Shown: in pieces, positions 1 to 12,200 of the stretch
Position numbering within the stretch: position 1 is the first letter of the stretch
How the letters are laid out: the number at the start of each line of letters is the position of its first letter
From: a virus
Direction: 5' to 3' (one strand)
IMG/VR virus record: IMGVR_UViG_3300027969_000315
Location: 1 to 29,789 of that record
DNA length: 29,789 bases
Program-made: the position numbers and the translations under genes
The notes under the pieces: model-generated
Told to the model about the DNA's origin: nothing
The model's database searches: none
Seen by the model: only the letters and a program-made list of their open reading frames with translations

Positions 1-176
1 GGTTCTGAGCTACTGGAAAAATTTTCTAATAACTTTATCAAGTTTTCATTAAACACTTGACCAAAGTTTGTAACATTTTTTCCTATTAACGTAAGACTAC
101 TACTGCCAGTATCAAATTGACCGTCTGGAATCTCTGCTAATACGTTACCGTCAGTTTTATTAATTTTATATGTCAT
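1..176 (-). CDS. Tail fibre-like protein, N-terminal fragment (runs off the left edge)
   Basis: Only the first 58 codons are in the window; the gene continues beyond base 1. The reading begins MTYKINKTDG and can be aligned with the start of the 815-residue fibre immediately upstream: both share an M-x-Y-x-I start, a TD pair, a G-(K/R)-N-x-T-x-(Y/F)-GQ block, an EN pair and the segment LLENF followed by SEP. This shared block probably forms the attachment domain that docks such proteins on the baseplate, with different distal parts; that role is inferred. The ATG overlaps the TAA of the upstream gene in a TAATG arrangement and no strong Shine-Dalgarno (SD) sequence precedes it, so translation is probably coupled. 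The function of the missing C-terminal part cannot be judged from here. Confidence 0.8.
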   Translation of the reverse strand, partial: MTYKINKTDGNVLAEIPDGQFDTGSSSLTLIGKNVTNFGQVFNENLIKLLENFSSSSE

Positions 177-178
177 TA
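174..178 (-). promoter_or_regulatory. TAATG stop/start overlap coupling two fibre genes
   Basis: The stop codon of the 815-residue fibre gene (TAA, 178-176) and the start codon of its paralogue (ATG, 176-174) share one base. With no clear SD sequence in front of the second gene, re-initiation by the terminating ribosome is the simplest way to translate it and would keep the two products in fixed proportion. The overlap is seen directly; the coupling is inferred. Confidence 0.6.
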
Positions 179-2623
179 TCTGTAGTCCGAATCGTAATCT
201 GTTAGTTTACCTGTCCAAATAATCATATTTAGAGCTAGGAACGGGTTCATAATACTAAACGGTTGGCCAAATGGTCCGCCAACTGGTTCTGTTAATATGC
301 CACCGCTTGTTCTTAAAAGTCTGCCTGTATCGTTTGCACCGCCTAATCCCTTAACCGGGATAGAATCAGTATCGGCTAATTCTGTTGGGCTATAAGCACC
401 GAATCGCCCATCTCGATTTCCTGTTAAATCATGTTCGTGATCTGGAAGATTATTTACTGTCAAATTCATCTGTTCATCGCCTGCGCCAATACGTACAACT
501 GTGGGGTCAGCATAATCAATAGTTGCGTTTGGATCAGTAACTCGGCCAGCTGGACTTGTAATAGTATCAATCTTTGACGAAATACTATTTCTATCAGGAA
601 CTTTTTTACCATTAAACATATTGTCAGCACCAAGAGGGAATCGACCTCGTAAGTCAGGAAGTTTAAATGTGTCAAATCCTTTTGTTCCTAACGGATTATT
701 TGTAGCATCATATGCATTGGCATTACCGTATAGTCCAGAAATTACATTGTATAATGCTTCATATCGTATTCTAGGAACTTCTGATCCGTCACACAATAAC
801 CAACCCATTGGAGGTGTAAGGCCTGCGTATGGCACAACGGTACCCACCGGCAATTGAGGGATTGCTGAAAATAGTGTATTCTTTTTAATTTTCTTAAGAC
901 CAGCAGTTCCTTGACTTATTAAGAAATCATCAGCTTCGCCTAACCCTGCTGGGGTTGTAACTTCTGCTTTATCAGAAACAAATGTTTCACTAAGGTTTGT
1001 AACAAACTGTTTTCTATTACCCAGTACTCCAGACGGACTGATAGTTCCAGCAATTGCTTGCGGGCCTGTAGCGGTTCCATTAAATGTTATGTAAGTTCTT
1101 GTTCCTTCAATAACATTATATGTTCCACGATATGCTACTGGAGTAATATTAGATACAACTACTACAGTACCTGCTGGGAACGGAATTACTGTTTGAGCGT
1201 CAAACTCAAGTTTAATAACAGTTCCGTTACCCGATGCAACTGTAGTAGTTACTGGATTAGTTCCTGTCTTACCGTCAAACTCAATTTCATTACTGGTTAC
1301 ATCGCCGATCATTTCAAATATTGTTGAGCTAGCTAGGTTTGTAGCGGATCCATCTACTGAACCTTTAACTGTACCTATTAGCTTACCATTAAATTCAGTT
1401 GCGGCAAATACTTTATTAGCATATATGTTATTGAATTGTTTTCCGCCCTCAATTGTAGGATCGGATCCAATTGAAGAGCCGTTATTAGTTGCAGGTAATA
1501 TATTAGTTCCAACTGTAAGTCTACCATCTAAACTAATATTTCCGCCAACAAATAAACTTTTTTCAATGCCTGCGCCGCCTGCTAGTTGAAATGCTCCGGT
1601 AACAATACTTGTAGAATCTGCTGTTCCTTTAATGAATAACTGTCCTGACGAGTCTGGATTTTCTTCTGTTAGCCCGAGTCGGATATTTCCACTAATGTCT
1701 AATGCTTCTTGTGGGGCAATATTATTAATACCCACACGCTCTTGGCTGTCTACACGAATAACAACTCGTTCATTACCGTTATTATTGACACGAATATCTA
1801 GACTAGATCCAGATGTTTTTTGGTAAATGTATCCTACACCGTTGTCAACTGCAAGTTCCATTTGGCCGTCTGCACCAATTTGAATACCTGTATTGCTTTT
1901 AACGTTAAGACCTTTATAATTGTTAGTAATTACATCGCCACGTAAAAAATTGTCTGCTTCTAGGCCTGTTGACAGGTATCCCGATACAATTAGTTTACTA
2001 GCTTTTTCTGCTGTACCAAAATAACCGTTGTATAAACTACTAAGTGTTACACCTGCGTAGATATAAGGAAAGCCAGGTAAGGTAGTCTTAGGTTGAAATT
2101 TTTCAGTGCTGAATATTGCTACACGGAATCCACCAACGTAATTACTAATAACAGTGCGTTCAATATTATCAGTGTCTCTAAAACTTTCTGGCTCAGCTCC
2201 TGTTCTAGCTCCTGCACTAAAACGTGGGCCAACTAGGATCCAACCTGATCCAGAGAATAAAAATAATTGTTGTGTGTCAGTGTTAACCCATAGATCGCCC
2301 GGTAAACTGTTACCAGCGTCGGGTTGATTGCCACTTGATTTTTTAAGACCGCCGGCCGCTACCCACTGAGTGCCGTCATAAACATTTAATTGCTTTATAC
2401 TAGCATTAGTGTCGTACCATAGTTGACCCTTAACTGGATTAACTGGCTCGCTAGTGTTTGCAAAATTTTCTAATAGGTGCAGGAAGTTTTCACCAAGTGC
2501 TTGTCCATAACCTGTAGTGTTTCGTCCTGGAAAATTAAGACTAGTAACTGAATTCGTAGTGTTATCATCTACGGCTAACGGAGTGTTATTAATTTGATCG
2601 GTAAAACGAATTTGATATGCCAT
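176..2623 (-). CDS. Collar-domain tail fibre / short-fibre-like adhesin (815 aa)
   Basis: A virion appendage protein, probably involved in host binding. Residues 1-60 are the N-terminal block shared with the next gene. Two short repeats follow at about 65-90 and 108-133, both of the form G-(Q/D)-LW-x-(D/N)-T ... W (QLWYDTNASIKQLNVYDG; DLWVNTDTQQLFLFSGSG). Residues about 328-374 contain a fibre-shaft type segment (LAGGAGIEKSLFVGG). Residues about 591-665 are a phage tail collar domain (PF07484 type): PPMGWLLCDGSEV, then FKLPDLRGRFPLGAD. Near residue 727 the motif LPDHEHDL supplies a His-x-His pair like the metal-binding pair of T4 gp12. An SD (GGAG, 2631-2634) lies 7 bases before the ATG, inside the last codons of the upstream gene. 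T4 gp12 is 527 aa and gp10 602 aa, so this is longer and cannot be equated with either. No endosialidase-type chaperone domain is visible. Confidence 0.85.
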   Translation of the reverse strand: MAYQIRFTDQINNTPLAVDDNTTNSVTSLNFPGRNTTGYGQALGENFLHLLENFANTSEPVNPVKGQLWYDTNASIKQLNVYDGTQWVAAGGLKKSSGNQPDAGNSLPGDLWVNTDTQQLFLFSGSGWILVGPRFSAGARTGAEPESFRDTDNIERTVISNYVGGFRVAIFSTEKFQPKTTLPGFPYIYAGVTLSSLYNGYFGTAEKASKLIVSGYLSTGLEADNFLRGDVITNNYKGLNVKSNTGIQIGADGQMELAVDNGVGYIYQKTSGSSLDIRVNNNGNERVVIRVDSQERVGINNIAPQEALDISGNIRLGLTEENPDSSGQLFIKGTADSTSIVTGAFQLAGGAGIEKSLFVGGNISLDGRLTVGTNILPATNNGSSIGSDPTIEGGKQFNNIYANKVFAATEFNGKLIGTVKGSVDGSATNLASSTIFEMIGDVTSNEIEFDGKTGTNPVTTTVASGNGTVIKLEFDAQTVIPFPAGTVVVVSNITPVAYRGTYNVIEGTRTYITFNGTATGPQAIAGTISPSGVLGNRKQFVTNLSETFVSDKAEVTTPAGLGEADDFLISQGTAGLKKIKKNTLFSAIPQLPVGTVVPYAGLTPPMGWLLCDGSEVPRIRYEALYNVISGLYGNANAYDATNNPLGTKGFDTFKLPDLRGRFPLGADNMFNGKKVPDRNSISSKIDTITSPAGRVTDPNATIDYADPTVVRIGAGDEQMNLTVNNLPDHEHDLTGNRDGRFGAYSPTELADTDSIPVKGLGGANDTGRLLRTSGGILTEPVGGPFGQPFSIMNPFLALNMIIWTGKLTDYDSDYR

Positions 2624-2625
2624 GT

Positions 2626-3240
2626 TTACGCTCCGTTAAAACCGGTTAGACTTTGTACTCTAACGGTGTAATCAATTTGAATTAATCTATTCAATGATTT
2701 TTGTACAGGGTGAAAAATAACATGAGTTAATAATTTGCCGGTTCCTGTTGGGTTATATGCTCTTAGACCTAACTCATCAAACACATATTCACCGTCTAAG
2801 TATGTTGTATTATCAAATGCTTCTTGATTGTTAGGCTCGCCGTAGTCTAGCAAGCAGGTAACTAAAATATCTGTATAGTTTGTTCCTGTAACGTGACGAA
2901 CATCAATCTTATTACGAGTTGGATCAACGTTATTTGTGCTACGATCGTTGACTACTTTAGTATAGGTTTCATTATACAAACTGCTATTTGATCCTGTAGT
3001 ATTTGGGGTCAAATATGTAATAATCCCTGTTGGGTCTACTGCTGTGCCTCCGTTTCCAAAGCTCATTTGATATATTGTTCCTATACCCTCGTTTGCGAGA
3101 CTCTGTGCCAAGGCAATGCTCATATTCTCATAATGAATAGCGTTGCGCTTGTTAACTATAATCTCTTGAGAGACGGGATCCCAAATTTTAATATGTCCTT
3201 GGAGTAATATTCCCGAATTTTCATCTGGTTTTGTTGTCAT
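2626..3240 (-). CDS. Conserved baseplate/tail structural protein of T4-like phages (204 aa)
   Basis: Not tied to a T4 gene with certainty. The segment NAIHYENMSIALAQSLANEG (about residues 33-52) followed by YQMSFGNGG is a pattern I associate with small structural proteins of marine and other T4-like myoviruses. The remainder is rich in Asn, Thr and Tyr with alternating hydrophobic residues, consistent with a beta-rich virion protein; there is no signal peptide, membrane segment or catalytic motif. It is the first gene behind the late promoter at 3262-3268, with an SD (AGGTG, 3249-3253) 8 bases before the ATG. Its stop lies 2 bases before the collar fibre ATG and the fibre's SD is inside its final codons. 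Position between the giant and the fibres suggests a connector between the baseplate periphery and the fibres; this is inference. Confidence 0.75.
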   Translation of the reverse strand: MTTKPDENSGILLQGHIKIWDPVSQEIIVNKRNAIHYENMSIALAQSLANEGIGTIYQMSFGNGGTAVDPTGIITYLTPNTTGSNSSLYNETYTKVVNDRSTNNVDPTRNKIDVRHVTGTNYTDILVTCLLDYGEPNNQEAFDNTTYLDGEYVFDELGLRAYNPTGTGKLLTHVIFHPVQKSLNRLIQIDYTVRVQSLTGFNGA

Positions 3241-3261
3241 GTTGTTTTCACCTATACAATG

Positions 3262-3268
3262 TATTTAT
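3262..3268 (-). promoter_or_regulatory. T4-type late promoter (ATAAATA) for the 204-aa/fibre genes
   Basis: On the minus strand the gap between the giant and the 204-aa gene reads AAATAAATACATTG. ATAAATA matches seven of the eight bases of the T4 late -10 element TATAAATA and, as in T4, no -35 box is needed. Its 3' end is 22 bases from the ATG, giving a predicted leader of about 16 bases that includes the SD AGGTG. It would drive the 204-aa gene, the 815-aa fibre and the paralogue. Confidence 0.72.
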
Positions 3269-3281
3269 TTTAATAGTTTTC

Positions 3282-6200
3282 TTATACTTTATTCTTGTCC
3301 GGCAACAGAGCGTAAGTCGATCTAATAAACTTAGCCGGGTCGGACCCAGAGTCAGCTAAACCAACACCCTCTGTAGTCCATGCTTGTCCTACACGCTTTT
3401 GAACTACAATATACTGCCCTGCTTCGGGTACTTCAGTTAATCGAATTTGCATTGGCTGTTGATTACTTGTAGAAATTACTGAAAATTCTGCTTCGTATGC
3501 CTGATCACCGCTAGGGCTATCTGGACCTAAATTAGGATTCCAAATAGTATATGAGGTTTTACGCAATCTACGGCCCGCTACAAATACCTCTACATCATTA
3601 CACTGATTATATGCTGACGGTATAGTTTTTCTATACCAAGTATTATCTGCAACAGGTGTAGTTAGTTTAAAGTCTAATTGTATCTTTAGATACTTAATGC
3701 CCTTAGAAATTACTCTGCTAGTTGGTACTTGATTATTAATGTTGAATATTAATGATCCTGCTGTATTTGCACTAGTGGCCGTAACTGTAAATGTGGTCAA
3801 GCTATCAATAGATGTAATAATTGCCAATGCTCCAAAATTTCCAGTACCGGACACTTTACTAACAACTTGTCCTACAAGTAGGCCGCTTGTATTATTAGGA
3901 ATAGTTATTCCATTTTTTACATAAAAACCAGTTAGTGTAACTGTAGACACTAGTCCCGCAGTATTAACAGTACCAGCAATGGTTACAGTTTTTACATCTT
4001 CTGTTCCCTTAAACACTATAGCACCGTAGGTATTTGCAGTAGTTGATTTAATAGTAATTTGCGTATTACTATTAACTTCAGTAATTACAGTAAGGCCGCC
4101 AATTGACCCGTCGCCACTAATTTTAGTTAGTACCATACCTGCACGGAATATACTGGTAGCATTTGATAGGCTAGTTATTGTAGTAGTTAGACTTGCATCT
4201 GTTACTATGCCGCTAGCTGAAACTGTTGTAAATTGTGGTAGTGACGAAATTGGAGGATTATATATTACTAAATCATATGCGCCGACTGATTTTGCAGGAG
4301 TTACAAAAGTTAATTGTGTATTGCTTATTCTGTTAACTACACAATCAACATCACCAACAAATACCTTAACATTGATTTTAAATCCGGTTCCAGTAACAGT
4401 CACTGTTTGACTTCCAGATAAGTCAGCTGTTTGATCTTCCCCTGGGAATGTCACTGATGTTATTGTTAGTTCTGGAGAGTTAGTATAAATGCTAGCGCCA
4501 TTGGTGTAGCCGTCTGATACAGTTACTGATGAAATAAATTCATCTTTATACGGAACAGTTTGAATGACACTTTGATCTCTTACTAGAGTTCCTTCAGCAT
4601 GAACAGTTCTAACTCCAGTGCCTAAGGTGCCTCGTTTTAGTTGTCGAATAACATTGCCGTCTTTTTTCAAGTACTCAATACGTTCACTATCAATAAAAAC
4701 TACACCAGGTTTATTTAATCTAGCACTTGGTTCAGGTAGTACTGATCCGTCAACTAACTCTATAGAGTTGTCATAATAATTTAATGTCTTGGCTAGTGTA
4801 GTCGAAGAAGCATCATCAATTCTTGAGTAAGAATTTTTGTTTAGCATATCTTTGAATATTTTATAACCAAAACTACTTCGTGTTACTTTATTGCTAAATG
4901 CAATTATATCTATAATATCAGTTTCTACAAAACTCATAGTTGGTGTGAAACTAATATGATTCATATTGCTTTCTAATGCATAATCAACATCCGGGGTTAA
5001 TAACTTATTGTTTAGCGTTATCCAAACATATTGAGAAGCCACAGCGGGTCTACGTAATTTAATACGACCGCCGGCCAACTGATTATATCTATAATATTCT
5101 TTAGCGCCTGCAACTAGTGTTGATGCTGAAGTAGTTCTATCATACTCTCGTTCAATTTCAAGTATGTCATGGTTACTAAAGGTAATAACAGTAATTACGG
5201 TGTTGGCACTATAGTCTCCTAATAATTCAATAGATAAATTATCGTCTACGGAAATTATATTATAATCAGAATTAGAAACTATTGATAATGAAATTTTATC
5301 TCCAGTTTTTGCAACACCTTTTTTAACTTTAAGTTGGTTGTTAATTGGGAACCAAAAGTAGTCAATACCTTGTGCAATGTTTACACCGTTGACTGCTACA
5401 ATAACTGTGCTACTGTCTATGGTATTAAATGCATATCTTGAGCTGTCAACAGTATATGTTCTACTGGTGCCCGCTACTATAAAATAGAAAGTGTCAGCTG
5501 GTCTTAAAATACTGCCGGCAGTTACTACTAAGACATTATTGGCTAAAGGTTTAACAAATGCAGGATCTGTTGTTAGATCGTATATTGTGTCTACACCGTT
5601 ATGTACAATAATTTGTTTTTGTACTTTACTAATTGAGTCAACTGCTGATCCTAAAATTGTATAGTTAATAATTGCGCCGTCAATAGGTGGTTGGGCAAAT
5701 CGTATACCAATAGTTCCAACTAAGGTATATTGACTATCTGTTTTAAAAACAGTTACGTCAACTGCTTCTCCGTCAATAGTTACAAATGCTGTTGCATCGG
5801 TACTCCATCTAGCAACTGATACAAACTCATCAGTAGTTCCGTCTCCAACAAAATAATCTAAATCAAGAATATTTAAACCGTTTTGACTTAGGCTAGTAAT
5901 AACAATTTCTGAGCCAACCGGGTAAGATGTTATTAATTCAATTTGATTTGTAGTTATATTAACTGAATAATCAACGTTTTGTTTAATAACATTTCCAGCA
6001 ACTTTTACAATAACAGAAGATGACGTTCCTGGACGCTGGCCAATGTCATAGGCATTACTAGCAGGAGCATAGTTGTTACTAGCAATAATTATTGGAAAAC
6101 CGGTAGGGTTTGCAGGCCAAGTACCTGTTAATGTATAGACGTTGGTGCCGCCTTGTGGCCCACTAATGCTACTAATAGCAACATTACTTGGTCCTCCATT

Positions 6201-9200
6201 AAAGCTAAGACGATAATTACTAGGGTTAGATATAATAGCAGACGCCCAATTTGGATTAGGAAGCCCGACTGTTAATGAGTTTGTCTGTACAGTGGTGCCG
6301 CCGGGTCCGTTGCTTGGTGCTGTGTAACTAAATCCAATATCACCTGCAATTAGATAACGATTGCTTTCAATTACAGGAGCACCGTCACCAATTTTATGGT
6401 AGACTGTGATATCAACAGTATCTACTACTTGACCAGTAACTACTTCTTCTGGAGCATAGCTCGAAGTGGGCGTAACAAATCCGTCACCGTCAACATTAAT
6501 GTCCTCTGCGGCTAAACCGGTAGCACTTACATAGGCAAAATCTCCGCCAAATAATTGAGTGTCATATTGTATATCACTGGGTTTAAAACTGCCATCACTG
6601 GTATTCTTTCTCAATATAATACTATCCCCAGCCTGAATGTCTATACCATATGCTGTGGTAAATGTTGCATTATTAGGTATTACAATTGGTCCGGTACTTA
6701 CGCCATCACCAATAAAGGAATTCATAATAGCATCTTGATTTACAATACTTGGGAAATTCCCAATTTCATTTTGTACAGTATTAACCTTTCCACTAATTGT
6801 AACTGTGGCCCCTGGAGTTATTACCCCAGCAGTTGTTACAACATCAAATCTATTGTTTCCAGTAGCCAATGCTTTAGCGTATGTGCTTGTTAAACGCACA
6901 CTGGTATTGTTAATAACTTCACCAATGTAATAAGTAGTGCCAGAAACATATCCTTGAATAGAACCATTGCTTAGTGTTCCGGTTATTCTAATACTTTGTC
7001 CAACTAATCTTAAACCACTTGGTAAAATTAATCTTCCAAAAATGTCAAATATTTGTACAGAAGCAATGATGCTTGTTCCTTCGTATGCAACTAGTTGACT
7101 AGCACCGGTAGCTATTAGAGCAATTGCGTTGTCTCTAGCAAATTGTGCGGTAACTGCATTTTGCTGAGTAACAATATAATCTGAATTTAAATTATCGTAT
7201 ATGGCCTGCTTGGCATCTTTTACTTCTTGTCGTTGATCTATTAACTGTTGATCACCAAAAACAATTGCATTGTCTAATGCAATTTGCGCTTGAAGCAATA
7301 AAGCTTCGGCGGCAGTTCTAGCATCAAATAGTATATCAAGTTGGCGTGTTAGATCCGCAAGTAATGCAATATTAAAGTCTTTATCTTCTTGAGCAGTGGC
7401 TAAGCCATTTACAATAGCTAGTTTTTCATTTTTAACAGCAATTAATTTGTCAAGTAAGGGTTTAACTTTAATATAATTTGGATCGTCTAGTCGTCTATTA
7501 AAAGTCTCTGTTGTTCTAAACGAGTATACTCCAGACGCTGCCTGCACTAATGCTTTGGTTAATGTTATTTTTGCGCCGACAATGTCTGATACAATAGTAT
7601 TTGACTGAATACCGGTTCCTAAAACTAACTGACCTTTTTTAATTCCATTAGCGTTGGTAACAGATAAAGAAGAACTATTAACATCTCCGGTACCTAGCGG
7701 AGTTGCTGTAATATAACTCCTATTGCCGGTCCAATATACGTTAATATATTCTATTTCTGTAGGCGCATAGTTTAAGGTAAATGACCTAGCAATGCCGTCA
7801 CTCTTAATTAAGAAGTCTGTAAAGTCTGGATCAAATTGATCGTAGCCTGTAGTAAACCAAGGCAATGCATCATATCCCGAGCCTACATCAAAACCAATAC
7901 CTGCAATTTCTACACCGCCGTAATCAACGCCTTGCATTAGTTGTCCAAGGTCTTTGCCCAGCTGGCCAGACTTAGGATTATAAAAATAATTGATTCTATC
8001 GGCCGCATCTAACAAGCTAATATTTTTGTGGTACTCAATTACAACTTTAGATAAGTTTGCTGGTGCAGAATTAAACTGTAATATTCCTTTATAACGAGGA
8101 TATGAGTAACTAGAATCAAGTTCGTTGAATACTATATAATCAGCTCCTAAAATTTCTCCGTTATTGTCAGCTATTGTAGTACGTGTTTTAATAACATCAA
8201 TTGGCCATTTTAATTCAAATCTAGTTTTAGATCCGCTGGCAATAAATGTTTCATTGGCTACAATTGAACCAAACGTATATTCTGGAGATACTCTATCAAA
8301 TTTAATACCAATCTTTGTTGATCGTACTAGACTGTTAGATAATATAGCCACTGCTCTAGCAGGAGTGCCGCCGTCAGCAAGTGATCCTTCTATTCTGATA
8401 GTAGGAGTTACTAGGAAATTTTCTTTGAACGGATCGCTAATAACAATAGTAGAAATTCGACCAGATGATAGATACGCTTTAGCAGTAATAGTAGCAGGCG
8501 CCGGTTCAATAGTTACAATAGGAGCGGTTACATAGCCCGATCCACTGTCTACTATTCGTATTTCTGTTAAATTAAATCCAGTACTGTATAACCAATCACT
8601 GTATGGGGATTGTTTAATGTCGTCACTACTGTATGTTAATATACCATCTGAAATACTAGTTTGAAACGGTATTACTGTATTAGTAGTCTGATCATATTTT
8701 GGAGGTAAATCAAAGTCAGACACTTGACTGCCTGTTGGTTCAAAAATTTCATAGGTGCTAACGAACTCACGAATTTTACTTCTGTAAGGTTTAGCCTCAT
8801 TAATATATTCTTGATAGCTAGGCAAGTTATCGTTTTGATATGTGGGTTTTTGTTTTAAAGGGCCAAGATTATGCTTTGATCGTACAAAACTTGTTTTAAA
8901 GGCCCAGTCAATAGACTTTTGCTCACTAAACGCATATCTTAAACTAGCAAAGAATAATTCTTTATATTCTTTAGCCAAGTTATCAACAAAAATTATATTT
9001 TTAATTGTATTAAGAATAACTGTTAATTCAGCTTTAGGTTGATCGTCAAATACGTAAGAGTCAAATGTTGGGCCGTCAAAGCCTTCTGCATTATCTGCAA
9101 AGCGATATAGATTATCAGTGAACTTAATTGTGCCAGACTGACGTCCAACAATTTTATAATTAACTGTTGTTTCAAGAACTTCTTGATTGTCAATTTTTTC

Positions 9201-12200
9201 TAATAGTACCCAACCGCCAATACCTTGATTATTAACCTTTACTATTTCGCCAATTTCAATATTGGCGCTAGGTAATTGATATGCAAAATCAAGAATATGA
9301 TCTAATTTAGTAAACTCACTGTATCCTGCAGAATACCAATCAATATATTTCCAATAACGAGTAGTGTCATATGTTTGTGAACGTTCTCTAAACCATGTTT
9401 TCTTTAAAGAATTCCATGTGTATAGTGCCCATCTATTGTTTGCAGTTTCATCCGAGGTAACTAAAACAGATAGTGTTCTTACAGATAAAGTAGTTGATTC
9501 AAGGTATCCGTTACCTGGTTTGTCAACGGTTGCTGAAATAATTTGACCTTTTGATCCAAGTATAGTGGTAATCTTTGCGCCGGTACCTATTCCAGTAATA
9601 GTCACTTCAGGCGGATTAATATATCCTTTGCCCGAAGTTATTATGTTAACTCTAACAAGTTTTCCGTTTTCAATTACTGGAGATAGTACTGCTCTAACAA
9701 TCTCATTTGTTCCTACAAATCTAATTTGACTGTAAGAACTAATTTCATAGTCATATTTTCCTGAACCTAAACTTGGTGCTTCATCTTTAGAATTTAAGCT
9801 AGTAAGATCAACATCATCTATTATAGATTGTGCGGCCATTACAGAATTAACACGTTCAATAAACTGTTTAAGTGCTTCAACTCTATTAACAAACATACTT
9901 TGTCTTGGTCGACTCTGAATTCCGTATTTTAATTTTACTGGAAGTTTTGCATCAGGGACTTCGTTGCCTAACTTATCAAAGCCCGATAAACTGTCAATCC
10001 ATTTTTGTTCAATGTATTTGTTAATTGGTTTATCAATGTCACTTGTAGATAGTAATTGATAGTGACTATGTATATTTGATTGTTCAAAATTATCAATAAT
10101 CCAGTAACGAACATTTAACGATACTTTTCTGCTAGCAATTAGATCTTTACAATTGACTAACGAGAACTGATTTGCACCATGGAACGATATGAAGCTAACT
10201 CCCATATTTTTAGGACTGCTAATATAGTTTGCAACATCTCTAGCAGAAACTGCTCTACCGACTACATTTGGTACTGTAACTTTATTTTTAACCCAGAAAT
10301 AATATATGTTTTTAAATGTTTTACTAATTGTATCAAAGATTTTACTAATACTGTAAACAGTACTTCCATATTTGCTAGTACCACTAATACCAAGAGTTAA
10401 TCCTGCTTCAGTGTCAGCTAATCTATCCCATTCTGATGGAGTGTATTCGCTTTGAACCCATTCGTATATACTCACTAATTGATTTTCAAACAGCGTATTC
10501 CATGAGTTAGCTTTATATAATATAGGACCTTGATTGGGATCAATAAACTTGGCGCTACTTAAATCCCACCATAATTGACCAACATTTTTTTCTTTCCAAC
10601 TCATTAGTGTATCTACTACTACTGTATCGTCACCGATTGAGTAGGTTGCTGGATCATAGTATGTTTTAAATTTTAATTCATTTTCAGCAATACTTAAGAT
10701 TTTGCCCTGTAAAGGATCTACAATATCAAGATATGTAATTATACTACTATCTTCAATGTCATATAAGAATACAGATTTAATTTTATCTATATTAACTAAT
10801 TGGCTAGGAGTTCTAAATTTATACCAAGATTTATTTTCAGAATAAAATTCATGAACAGCGCCGTTTAGTATATTGTAATCACTAATGTACACTCTGTCTG
10901 ACATGGCAATTGAAGATCCGTAATTAGATCCAACCGCATCGCCTACATCTAAACTATCAGAGAAAATAAATTTATTTTCGTAGTAATCATATAACATTAC
11001 ACTACCTGATCCTAATTCAGTTTCTAAAAACGTAGTAGCATCTAGGTCAAAAACAGTCTTATTATTATCAAATTGTGTACAAGATAATTGACGTCCGCCG
11101 GCACTGGCAATTGCTAGTTGGTCTCCAACTGTATTAAATTTAACAGTTGATCCAAAATATTCACTACCTCTATTATAAGGATTACTTAATTTTTCTTTAA
11201 GTACATATTCTCCAGGAGTGTATGCTTCCTTAACATTAACAACTAGAGTAGCAGTAGCATCGTCATACGAGGTTACAACACCAACCATATAATTAGATTT
11301 GTCATCTGTGCCGGTTGGCAAGATATGTGTAATAGTAACACCTTGTAGATCTAAAATATTTAAAGGCTTTGGTATAATCTCTGTTGATGGATTAGAATTG
11401 TAATTTGTACCTCTAGTTAATAATTCGCCGGCAACAACTGCACCAGTTGACAGATTAACTTGTGTAACTTTATAAGTTGCTTTGCCATCGCCACCTGAGA
11501 TAAAGACAACATCATTTACTGCGTAGCCGGTTCCTGAATTAGCAATTCCAGGATTTGCTCGTAACGTTCCAAATGTTGCAACTACGTTTAATCGTAATCC
11601 AGTTCCGCTCTTTCGTACAGTAAAAGTTTTTATTCCAGGTTCAATTTTTATGCTAGTTGTACTAGAAGTTGTTACTCCTGGTAATACAACAGACCATGCA
11701 GTAAATGCAGAAGGAATATTATAGTATACTTCAACTGCTCCTTCGTTTAGATGAGCATTAGAGTATGTTGGTGCTCCTATTGCTAATTTGCCGCCATCTT
11801 TAGATACTGCGATAGTAGAACCAAAACTTGATTTTGCTGGTAGTGTAGATTCTATAGTTTGTACGTCTTTATTAAATTCGTAATTATTAGAATAGTTCCA
11901 TACACGAATTTTATCATTTCCATTAATTGAAGCGTCACTAAAAGAAAGAATAACATTACCGTTGGCAGCTACTGACATGTCTTTTAATTCAAGGCTGGCC
12001 GCAAATTCAGAAGTGAATACCACCGGAGCTCCAACTGTTGCACTACTGCTAACAAAGGTTGAGTCGAGGGCATTTGCTACAAGTTTTGAAACGTAATATA
12101 CAGTCAACGAAGGTGCAACAGTTGCGGATCCTTTTGATGCTACAAATAATTTATCACCTACTATTGCTACCTTATGTCCAAAAAATTGATTATTTGTTCT

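Noticed and set aside
466-675. 69-codon minus-strand frame within the collar fibre
   Set aside because: Same-strand overlap with a clear collar domain in another frame; no SD.
8164-8535. 123-codon plus-strand frame inside the giant gene, with others such as 6555-6893
   Set aside because: No start signals; long antisense frames are expected opposite a 15.8-kb gene.
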